Made by a program: the position numbers and the translations under genes
In this document: in pieces, positions 1 to 4,977 of the stretch
How the letters are laid out: every line of letters begins with the position of its first letter
How positions within the stretch are numbered: the first letter of the stretch is position 1
The notes under the pieces: model-generated
Databases searched by the model: none
Seen by the model: the letters and a program-made list of their open reading frames with translations, nothing else
Told to the model about the DNA's origin: nothing
DNA from: CAOJBM01 sp051872535
GTDB lineage: Bacteria; Bacillota_I; Bacilli_A; RF39; UBA660
DNA: 7,748 nt
Reading direction: 5' to 3'
Assembly (NCBI GenBank): GCA_051872535.1
Contig: JBJEDY010000054.1
Coordinates: forward strand, 1-7,748

Positions 1-9
1 TCTTCTCAT
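1..9 (-). CDS. Start of an unidentified gene leaving the left edge (3 codons: M-R-R)
   Basis: Only the start is visible: on the minus strand an ATG at 9-7 is followed by two AGA codons. The call rests on a near-ideal ribosome binding site, GGGAGG at 24-19, nine bases before the ATG, and an extended -10 promoter (TGATATAAT) at 66-58. It lies downstream of, and in the same direction as, the AAA ATPase gene. Its product cannot be inferred. Its ribosome binding site lies within one arm of a long inverted repeat, described separately. Confidence 0.5.
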
Positions 10-82
10 AAAATAAATCCTCCCTTGATTTTAGATTTGGTTGGCAGACCATATCTTATTATATCAAAGGAGGATTTATTTT
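10..82 (-). promoter_or_regulatory. 20-bp inverted repeat enclosing an extended -10 promoter and covering a ribosome binding site
   Basis: Bases 10-23 pair perfectly with 69-82 (14 bp). After one mismatch (24/68), TTGAT 25-29 pairs with ATCAA 63-67. In minus-strand RNA the 5' arm carries ...AAATCCTCC, complementary to the GGAGGATTT that contains the Shine-Dalgarno of the gene starting at base 9. A perfect extended -10, TGATATAAT (66-58), lies in the inner part. A transcript started there, near base 51, would lack the 5' arm, whereas read-through RNA from the ATPase gene would carry both arms. Pairing is seen directly; regulation is inferred. A plain terminator is less likely, because neither strand has a clean T-run after the stem. 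Confidence 0.55.
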
Positions 83-176
83 TCTCTTAACGCTATCGCT
101 TCTTCAGTTCAATTATTTTGGTACTTTATTTCTATATACTTACTAATTGATCATATTTTAATAATAGATAATAATT

Positions 177-1376
177 CTATTCATCTTTCAATAACCAATC
201 AACAATATTTAATTTTGTTATTCCATCATAATCTGCTTCAAGATCCATATCTAGAGTTAATAATATTTTAGGATAATGATCTCCTGTTTTTTGAAGAGAT
301 CTTAATTCTCTTTCAAGAACATTTTCATCTCTAACAGATAATGCGACTTGATAATACTTTAATCCATCTCTATTTTCTGCTACAAAGTCTACTTCTAAAT
401 CATCTACTTTTCCAACATAAACTTTATAACCTCTTCTTAACAATTCTAGATATACTATATTTTCTAATATATGTCCCATATCACTATCTGCTTTTTTACC
501 AAGCAAATAACTTCTTAATCCAGAATCTACTGCATAATATTTATAATCTCTTGCTAATAAATTTTTACCCTTAACATCAAATCTTTCGGCTTTATATATT
601 AAAAAACTTTCTAAAAATGCTGTTATATAGTTTTCTACAGTATGATTACTTGTTGATAAACCTTTACTAGTCAATGTATCACTTATTTTTTTTGTAGATA
701 TTGGACTTCCTATACTATTAAATATAAATTTTATTACACTTTCTAATAACATTTTATCTGATATATTATTTCTAGCCATAATATCTTTGTATACTATTGT
801 TGAAAATATTCCATCTAAATATTTATCTAAATCATTAGCATTATTTTTTAATATATTTATATTTCCCGGCATACCACCATTTTTCATATATTCTAAGAAT
901 AATTGTTGGTAGTTATCAGTGTCAAATGCTGTTATATATTCTTTAAATGATAATGGTAACATTTTTATTTCTATATATCTTCCAGATAATAATGTAGCTA
1001 ATTCTCCAGATAACAAATATGCATTAGATCCAGTTATATAAACATCAACATTCTTTTTTATGTATAAACTATCAACAGCTTTTTGAAATTCTGGAACATT
1101 TTGTATTTCATCTAAAAATACATAATAATTTTCATTATTGTCTATTTTTTTACTTACAAAAGAATATAATTCTTTATAATCTTTAAAATCATAATCTGCA
1201 TCTTCTAAGTTTATATGAATTATTTGACTAGATTTAACTCCTTCTTTTTTTAAATAATCTATAAATAATTCTAATAAAGTAGACTTTCCACAACGTCTTA
1301 TACCAGTTACAACCTTGATTAAATCTTGATCTTTCCATCTTATTAGTTCATCAAGATATTCTTTTCTATTTATCAT
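177..1376 (-). CDS. AAA ATPase with C-terminal DUF4143 domain
   Basis: This is a 399-residue protein of the stand-alone AAA/DUF4143 family, common in bacteria and archaea and of largely unproven function. It is probably a soluble P-loop ATPase. Walker A is GIRRCGKST (residues 25-33), Walker B is YVFLDEIQ with D89/E90, a sensor-type ITGSN lies at 114-118, and SGRY at 131-134 is followed by PLSFKEY, all typical of the family. The C-terminal half has the family's PD-(D/E)XK-like pattern: ENIVYLELLRRGYKVYVG (305-322), then EVDFV (328-332) and YQVA (342-345), with Q where active nucleases usually have K. The length is normal. I chose ATG 1376 over GTG 1385 because AGAGGTG (1389-1383) sits six bases upstream of the ATG and overlaps that GTG. 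The gene has its own promoter and is not obviously co-transcribed with anything upstream. Confidence 0.93.
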   Translation of the reverse strand: MINRKEYLDELIRWKDQDLIKVVTGIRRCGKSTLLELFIDYLKKEGVKSSQIIHINLEDADYDFKDYKELYSFVSKKIDNNENYYVFLDEIQNVPEFQKAVDSLYIKKNVDVYITGSNAYLLSGELATLLSGRYIEIKMLPLSFKEYITAFDTDNYQQLFLEYMKNGGMPGNINILKNNANDLDKYLDGIFSTIVYKDIMARNNISDKMLLESVIKFIFNSIGSPISTKKISDTLTSKGLSTSNHTVENYITAFLESFLIYKAERFDVKGKNLLARDYKYYAVDSGLRSYLLGKKADSDMGHILENIVYLELLRRGYKVYVGKVDDLEVDFVAENRDGLKYYQVALSVRDENVLERELRSLQKTGDHYPKILLTLDMDLEADYDGITKLNIVDWLLKDE

Positions 1377-1395
1377 AGTTTTCACCTCTAATATA

Positions 1396-1423
1396 ATTAT
1401 ATACTTTTTCTATCGAAAGTCAA
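1396..1423 (-). promoter_or_regulatory. Sigma-A-type promoter of the AAA/DUF4143 gene
   Basis: On the minus strand, -35 TTGACT (1423-1418), a 16-bp spacer and a perfect -10 TATAAT (1401-1396) lie just before the gene. The predicted start near 1389 puts the Shine-Dalgarno almost at the 5' end of the mRNA, so the leader is only about 13 nt. Confidence 0.85.
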
Positions 1424-1473
1424 GTTTTGGAAATATTTTTCCAAAACTCTTATATTTTAACATCTTTTGGAAA
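1423..1473. promoter_or_regulatory. Operator-like repeats of TTTTGGAAA between divergent promoters
   Basis: An 11-bp inverted repeat, AGTTTTGGAAA (1423-1433) / TTTCCAAAACT (1438-1448) with a 4-base centre, touches the last base of the -35 box of the ATPase gene. A third half-site, TTTTGGAAA, lies at 1465-1473, just upstream of the plus-strand extended -10 at 1481-1489. The placement suits a dimeric DNA-binding regulator acting on both promoters. No regulator gene is visible in the window, so the binding protein is unknown. Confidence 0.5.
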
Positions 1474-1480
1474 AAATTTC

Positions 1481-1489
1481 TGATACAAT
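1481..1489 (+). promoter_or_regulatory. Candidate extended -10 promoter (TGATACAAT) for the plus-strand transcript
   Basis: TGATACAAT matches an extended -10 (TGN-TANAAT). No good -35 precedes it at 16-18 bp. Other possible starts exist further right, for example TTGACT at 1536-1541 and TTGTCT at 1572-1577 with TATATA at 1594-1599. The start of the transcript is therefore uncertain, between about 1496 and 1640. Confidence 0.35.
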
Positions 1490-1543
1490 TATATATATTT
1501 CATATAAGAATGTTATTAAATAAAAATATGCTTCTTTGACTAT

Positions 1544-1574
1544 CAAACGGATACTAATATCAATTATCCGTTTG
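1544..1574. repeat. 10-bp perfect inverted repeat CAAACGGATA / TATCCGTTTG
   Basis: The arms at 1544-1553 and 1565-1574 are separated by 11 bases. There is no T-run on either side, so it is not an intrinsic terminator. It could be a protein operator just after a TTGACT -35-like box (1536-1541), or an RNA stem in the plus-strand transcript. Confidence 0.5.
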
Positions 1575-1636
1575 TCTGACAACATAATAAAAATATATAT
1601 ATATAAAGTTGCCTATTAACACCTAAAATAACTACT

Positions 1637-1839
1637 AAAAATATGAAAAAGACTCACAAACTGTTAAATATGTTCTTTGAAAATTTAGTCTTAGTTGAAA
1701 TCGCCGATAAGCCATTAAGTTAAAACACAAGGCATAAAAAACCTATTGGCACGGGAGTTAGGAAATAACTAAAATTTCACAAAGGGAATTGCTTAGGTAG
1801 AACTGTACCCTTTTGAAGCAATAAAAAATATGAAAAAGA
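1637..1839. repeat. 16-bp direct repeats AAAAATATGAAAAAGA, 187 bp apart
   Basis: Identical copies lie at 1637-1652 and 1824-1839. They bracket a 171-bp segment that contains the boxA-like motif and most of the stems of the candidate RNA. Each copy contains ATGAAAAAG, but neither has a Shine-Dalgarno. They could be duplication or recombination scars, or chance in A-rich DNA. Confidence 0.5.
1671..1683 (+). promoter_or_regulatory. boxA-like antitermination motif
   Basis: TGTTCTTTGAAAA closely resembles the boxA element of Bacillota rRNA operons, recognised in RNA by NusB/S10. No rRNA gene is present, and the motif lies inside the putative plus-strand transcript. In this AT-rich DNA a chance match is possible. 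Confidence 0.35.
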
Positions 1840-1858
1840 TAAATTTGATGATTATGAA

Positions 1859-1891
1859 CTTTAAGTAGAATTTAAGTAAGATTTAAGTAAG
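1859..1891 (+). repeat. Three tandem copies of an 11-bp unit
   Basis: CTTTAAGTAGA (1859-1869) is followed by two identical ATTTAAGTAAG units (1870-1880, 1881-1891). The array runs straight into the terminator stem, which shares its final G. Confidence 0.75.
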
Positions 1892-1922
1892 ATAACTATT
1901 AACGAAATAGTTATCTTTTTTT
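1891..1922 (+). terminator. Intrinsic terminator of the plus-strand transcript
   Basis: GATAACTATT (1891-1900), loop AACGA and AATAGTTATC (1906-1915) form a perfect 10-bp stem followed by seven T on the plus strand. On the minus strand there is no matching T-run, so it is directional. Confidence 0.85.
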
Positions 1923-2034
1923 GATAAAATCGATAAAATAAACAAGACAATGGTAAAATATATCAACATTTTACGGATTAACACTCTCTTTTTATCATTA
2001 TTTGATAATTTATGGTGAAAATCAATGATTTTAT

Positions 2035-2063
2035 AAAAAAGCACAATTATATGTGCTTTTTTT
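2035..2063 (-). terminator. Hairpin terminator downstream of the GGDEF gene
   Basis: AAAAAAGCACA (2035-2045), a 6-base loop and TGTGCTTTTTT (2052-2062) form an 11-bp stem whose A/T flanks give a T-run on either strand. It lies 40 bp past the stop of the cyclase gene and can also act as a back-up terminator for plus-strand transcription. The 110 bp between it and the plus-strand terminator contain only short AT-rich palindromes, for example TTATCA/TGATAA at 1992-2008. Confidence 0.85.
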
Positions 2064-2102
2064 AGAAGAACAAAACATCTATCACTTTTCTATAATATAA
2101 AA

Positions 2103-3155
2103 CTAATTATTTTCTACATGATTCTTACCATTCTTTTTAGCTTTCATATTTCTTTTATCTGCAAGATTGTATAAATCCATAAATTTAGAGCACTTATCAA
2201 CATCTGTACAAGCAACTCCAACTGTTATTTTTACTCCTACTTTCTTTTTTCCAAAAGGTATTTTAGTACTAGAAACTTCTTTGACAATCTTATTTAACAA
2301 ATTTGTAAATTCTTCTTTATTAAAATCAAGTGAGAAGATAATAAATTCATCTCCACCTACTCTTATAAAATAAGTATTATCATATTCAGTCAAATTATTA
2401 CTAATTACTTCACACAATGTAATTAATACTTCATCTCCAAAATTATGTCCATATAAAGTATTAAACTTTTTAAAATCATCAACATCTATAAAAGCTAAAG
2501 ATTTAAATTTATTTGTATTATAAATTTTATAAATCGTTGATTCAATAAATTTTTTATTATAAATTCCTGTCAAAGCATCCTTACATATATCATCAGTCAA
2601 AAAATCTAAAATATCATCTCTTTTTTTAATCAAACTACATGCTTTTGATAAAAATAATCCGGAAAGAATTATTAAAGCCAGTTGTATTTCCCACATCGTA
2701 ATTCTATCTTTTAACTCAAAAATTAGTTTTCCATTTCCGTTAATAAATTCAGTGTACTGTAAAAAAATACATATAATATTTAAAAAAGTAACATATAAGA
2801 ATAAATGAGATGTTAACCTTGAATCACAATAGGCTATTAAAATAGAAACCATAGGAATAACATAAACATAAGTAACATATGTTTTTGTAGTTAATAATAC
2901 AAAAGTATATATAAACATATAAGAAATTACAAATATATATTTTAAATTTAAGTTACATCCTTTATTTTTTTTGTTATACATTAATGCATATAAATATGGG
3001 AGCCATAAAAATAAAAAGAAGATTATAAAATATTGTATAGTTCTTAATCCTCGTAATACTTCAATGAAATATGAAACAAATAAAATTATGAGCATTATTC
3101 CCCAACACTCTAAAGTATTTTTATTTATAGCAATATTATAATCATTTCTATCCAT
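2103..3155 (-). CDS. Membrane-anchored diguanylate cyclase (GGDEF domain)
   Basis: This 350-residue protein would condense two GTP into cyclic di-GMP. About five to six hydrophobic segments fill residues 17-170 and form a membrane sensor of no family I can name. A short linker (171-190) leads to the GGDEF domain: DALTGIYNKKF (193-203), the metal and substrate motif DVDDFKKFN...GH..GD (224-241), and an intact GGDEF at 267-271, so activity is expected. The guanine-contacting N232 and D241 are kept. The allosteric I-site RxxD, usually just before the GGDEF, is absent (YDNT at 258-261), suggesting no product inhibition. The terminal ADKxxxxAK..GxN block is present in a variant form. ATG 3155 has AAGGAAG seven bases upstream. 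The gene stands alone, with a terminator at 2035-2063. Confidence 0.93.
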   Translation of the reverse strand: MDRNDYNIAINKNTLECWGIMLIILFVSYFIEVLRGLRTIQYFIIFFLFLWLPYLYALMYNKKNKGCNLNLKYIFVISYMFIYTFVLLTTKTYVTYVYVIPMVSILIAYCDSRLTSHLFLYVTFLNIICIFLQYTEFINGNGKLIFELKDRITMWEIQLALIILSGLFLSKACSLIKKRDDILDFLTDDICKDALTGIYNKKFIESTIYKIYNTNKFKSLAFIDVDDFKKFNTLYGHNFGDEVLITLCEVISNNLTEYDNTYFIRVGGDEFIIFSLDFNKEEFTNLLNKIVKEVSSTKIPFGKKKVGVKITVGVACTDVDKCSKFMDLYNLADKRNMKAKKNGKNHVENN

Positions 3156-3175
3156 TAGTACACTTCCTTATAACA

Positions 3176-3184
3176 ATTCTATCA
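3176..3184 (-). promoter_or_regulatory. Candidate extended -10 promoter of the GGDEF gene
   Basis: On the minus strand TGATAGAAT (3184-3176) matches an extended -10 and would start RNA near 3169, just before the Shine-Dalgarno (3168-3163). No good -35 is visible. A TTGTGT-containing alternative lies further upstream, around 3230. The 99 bp between this gene and the one upstream show no clear terminator. Confidence 0.4.
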
Positions 3185-3254
3185 TTAAAAATTTAAATTA
3201 TCTAGATTGTTTCTATTATTTTCATTTTACCACACAATAATCTATTTTATAATA

Positions 3255-4370
3255 TCACCTATTTTTTATATTTACTGAATCAATTACTTCATTATGCAAA
3301 GCCGACATTTTTTTATTAGATATTGAACAAGTAATAAATTCATCAACCTCATAAGGATATGAAGAGATAGATACATCATCAATATACTGTTCAACTCTTC
3401 TAAATGTTCTTATAAACTTTTCTGTTAAATTAGTTTGAATATTATTATTTCTAGTTTGTAATTCTTTTCTTCTTTCTTCAGTTAGTGCTAAATAAGAAGC
3501 ATATTCTCTTGATAAGTATCTTATAGGTAAATAAGGAACTCCTTTTATTTTATCAACTTTATCTTTTATTAAATTAATAAAGACAAATAAAGACAAAACT
3601 GAACTTACTGATACATCAGTTATATTTTCTGGATAATAATCACTATTTCCATTTTTAAAATTATTAAATTCTTCAGATTCAATATCAGATATACCTTTAT
3701 TCATTTTATATAATTTTCTAGATATATTTTTCTTATAGCTTAATATATCTTCATCTAAAACTTTATTTATATTTTCTTTATTTAAAATACTATAAATATA
3801 ACATACTGTCTCTCCTTTTTCATAACTAATGCCATAAGATATTTCTGGTAATATAAACGTTAAATTTGTATTATCTTTATTAATTATAGATAATTCTATT
3901 TTAAAAGGAGTTTCCATCATAATAGATTGTTGTGTATTTTTAATATATAATTGGTTATCAATAAATAAACCATCCAAATCATATTTCTTGCCTTCATTAA
4001 AGCTTTCTAAAGTATTATCCCTTAAATAATTAATATATTTTTCTATATAATTTACTGGATTTCGAAAATCTTCTGTAGTAGCATTTACAAATAAATACAT
4101 CATTAAAAACTTAACATAATCTCTTAAGTTTTTTATGTAATTTATAGATTTTCTTTTTAATTCTAATTCTAACGATATATATTCTTGCATTTTATCCATA
4201 AATAATTCTAAATTACTAATAAATAATTCAACAGTATTATGTTCATTATATTCTATTATTTCATCATTTATATTAGTGTTAAAACCAACATAATAATTAT
4301 CTTTATCTATTAAGACTTTCCCATTTTTAGCTTCTTTTATCAATTCAAAAAATATTTCTCTTATATTCAT
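3255..4370 (-). CDS. Uncharacterised 371-residue protein
   Basis: I do not recognise this protein. It has no signal peptide and no clear membrane helix. It is acidic and lysine-rich, and probably cytoplasmic. The N-terminal third (45-120) is predicted helical. A central mixed region contains LPEISYGISYEKGETVCYIYSIL (174-196), a shape suggesting a beta-sheet core. The C-terminal part has a hydrophobic helix (254-269), the motif GVPYLPIRYL (277-286), a basic helical stretch rich in R, E and N (299-326), and the end SYPYEVDEFITCSISNKK. No nuclease, kinase, helicase or DNA-binding motif stands out. ATG 4370 has AAGGAG (4383-4378) seven bases upstream. The stop is TGA. A strong promoter and a 120-nt structured leader with a terminator just before the ribosome binding site suggest regulated expression. 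Confidence 0.85.
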   Translation of the reverse strand: MNIREIFFELIKEAKNGKVLIDKDNYYVGFNTNINDEIIEYNEHNTVELFISNLELFMDKMQEYISLELELKRKSINYIKNLRDYVKFLMMYLFVNATTEDFRNPVNYIEKYINYLRDNTLESFNEGKKYDLDGLFIDNQLYIKNTQQSIMMETPFKIELSIINKDNTNLTFILPEISYGISYEKGETVCYIYSILNKENINKVLDEDILSYKKNISRKLYKMNKGISDIESEEFNNFKNGNSDYYPENITDVSVSSVLSLFVFINLIKDKVDKIKGVPYLPIRYLSREYASYLALTEERRKELQTRNNNIQTNLTEKFIRTFRRVEQYIDDVSISSYPYEVDEFITCSISNKKMSALHNEVIDSVNIKNR

Positions 4371-4383
4371 ATTAAATCTCCTT

Positions 4384-4412
4384 AAAAAAATATTCCCCTC
4401 TCTCGAGGGGAA
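4384..4412 (-). terminator. Intrinsic terminator in the leader, immediately before the ribosome binding site
   Basis: On the minus strand TTCCCCTC (4412-4405), loop GAGA and GAGGGGAA (4400-4393) form a perfect 8-bp G/C-rich stem. It is followed by TATTTTTTT, and then directly by the AAGGAG of the unknown gene. Because promoter and start codon flank it, it must either attenuate this gene or end a short leader RNA. Confidence 0.8.
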
Positions 4413-4493
4413 ATTCAGGGGGTTTTGGTTGATTATCTCTCACATCGAATAGTAAGAGTAATCTATACACGATACACATTAATGTATCGTGCT
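4413..4493 (-). ncRNA. Two-hairpin leader RNA of the unknown gene (attenuator or riboswitch-like)
   Basis: From the predicted start near 4493, minus-strand RNA first folds CACGATACA (4491-4483) with TGTATCGTG (4476-4468), a perfect 9-bp stem. It then folds a 12-bp hairpin over 4463-4431: GATTA-CTCTTAC, loop TATTCGAT, GTGAGAG-A-TAATC, with one bulge. The fifth pair of the CTCTTAC/GTGAGAG block is a U-G wobble on this strand but would be C/A on the other, so minus-strand RNA is favoured. A C-rich linker, CCAAAACCCCCTG, joins it to the terminator. It matches no riboswitch class I can recall. A protein operator is an alternative for the first repeat. Confidence 0.5.
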
Positions 4494-4499
4494 AAGATA

Positions 4500-4528
4500 A
4501 TAATATAATGAAATATACTATTTGTCAA
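4500..4528 (-). promoter_or_regulatory. Strong promoter of the unknown gene
   Basis: Consensus -35 TTGACA (4528-4523), a 17-bp spacer and -10 TATTAT (4505-4500) predict a start near 4493. The spacer holds the 13-bp palindrome AAATAGTATATTT (4523-4511), whose core TATACTAT (plus-strand sense) recurs at 4548-4555 and 4970-4977, so a repressor site is possible. Confidence 0.85.
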
Positions 4529-4543
4529 TGTATTCTCCAAGAA

Positions 4544-4772
4544 AAACTATACTATCGTGAATTTTCATTTGGAAGTCCGTTTCTGATAGAATACCGGCAA
4601 TAAGTCTGATTATAGTTTATAAGATTTATAAATCAAGGGCGAATGAAATGAGTTTATGAAACCCTTGAATTTTAAATCTTATTGATTATAATAAGTTATA
4701 CAAATAAAGTTCATCTTTATTTGTTATCAATAAATTAATTGATTTTTGTAACTTTTATAGTAGTTACTATAA
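4544..4772. other. Dense hairpin block (possible structured RNA or element remnant)
   Basis: Four or five stems are packed end to end: AAACTATA (4544-4551) with TATAGTTT (4611-4618), enclosing CTATC (4552-4556) with GATAG (4585-4589); directly adjacent, a 21-bp stem with two mismatches, 4619-4639 with 4662-4682, closed by CAAGGG/CCCTTG around a 22-base loop; ACAAATAAAG (4700-4709) with CTTTATTTGT (4715-4724); ATCAAT/ATTGAT (4726-4743); and TTATAGTA/TACTATAA (4755-4772). None ends in a proper T-run, no open reading frame is credible, and the strand, if transcribed, is unknown. Confidence 0.45.
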
Positions 4773-4781
4773 TATCTAAAA

Positions 4782-4957
4782 CGGAATTTAGTCTAAAAAA
4801 CGGACTTTACTCTGTTATTTTTATCGTGAAATAATTGATTTATTTTTATATAAAATTGTATATTTTTTTCAAGGTTATTTCCGTTTAAAATCAAAAAACC
4901 GGAATTTAGTCTAATAAACATAAAAATTTATCAAAAAGCGGAATTTAGTCTAAAAAT
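4782..4957. repeat. Dispersed 19-bp direct repeats, consensus CGGAATTTAGTCTAAAAAA
   Basis: Strong copies lie at 4782-4800, 4900-4918 and 4939-4957. A diverged copy, CGGACTTTACTCTGTTATT (4801-4819), sits tandem to the first, and a weak one (CCGGCAATAAGTCTGAT) lies around 4594-4610. The last two strong copies also share upstream ATCAAAAA. Spacings of 19, 99 and 39 bp exclude a CRISPR array. Repeated same-orientation sites next to AT-rich DNA could be binding sites for a protein or the multiple terminal repeats of a lost IS21-type element. Neither is proven. Confidence 0.65.
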
Positions 4958-4977
4958 TTGCGGAAAAACTATACTAT

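Larger units (their letters stand above)
1640..1922 (+). ncRNA. Candidate structured non-coding RNA on the plus strand
   Basis: The interval 1377-2102 has no convincing gene, yet ends on the plus strand in a canonical intrinsic terminator (1891-1922), so something is transcribed rightward. Visible elements in order are: a boxA-like TGTTCTTTGAAAA (1671-1683); TGAAAT (1696-1701) able to pair with ATTTCA (1774-1779); a perfect AGTTA-GGAAA-TAACT hairpin (1756-1770); AAAGGG (1781-1786) complementary to CCCTTT (1808-1813), interleaved with ATTGCTT (1788-1794) complementary to AAGCAAT (1816-1822), a pattern that could form a pseudoknot or two alternative folds; and an 11-nt tandem repeat (1859-1891). 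I do not recognise it as tmRNA, 6S, RNase P, SRP RNA or a known riboswitch. The 5' end is uncertain. Confidence 0.45.
4541..4977. repeat. 15-bp direct repeats GAAAAACTATACTAT at both ends of the stem-rich interval
   Basis: Identical copies at 4541-4555 and 4963-4977 bracket the hairpin block and the 19-bp repeats. The right copy abuts the stop codon of the DUF975 gene. They may be edges of an inserted element or repeated protein sites. No transposase or inverted terminal repeat was found. Confidence 0.5.

Noticed and set aside
41..271. Plus-strand frame of 76 codons starting with TTG
   Set aside because: It overlaps the 3' end of the ATPase gene in antisense, and its composition is that of a reversed AT-rich frame. 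AAAGGAGG at 66-73 lies downstream of its TTG start, so it does not support this frame.
1377..1385. GTG at 1385 as the start of the ATPase gene
   Set aside because: That GTG overlaps the AGAGGTG Shine-Dalgarno that serves ATG 1376.
1671..1683. Edge of an rRNA operon, because of the boxA-like motif
   Set aside because: No 16S, 23S, 5S or tRNA sequence lies on either side.
1643..1723. 26-codon frame (MKKTHKLLNMFFENLVL...) inside the candidate RNA, superficially like the N-terminus of a short autoinducer peptide
   Set aside because: It has no Shine-Dalgarno, no cysteine or C-terminal charged tail, and no agrB-type gene nearby. A 12-codon frame at the second 16-bp repeat is equally unsupported.
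4541..4725. Solo tracrRNA, suggested by GGAAGTCCGTT resembling the GGCTAGTCCGTT nexus region of Cas9 tracrRNA
   Set aside because: The match is short, there is no repeat/anti-repeat partner or cas9 in the window, and no terminator hairpin of the expected kind follows.
4782..4957. CRISPR array
   Set aside because: There are only three good copies, with spacings of 19, 99 and 39 bp, diverged repeats and no cas genes.
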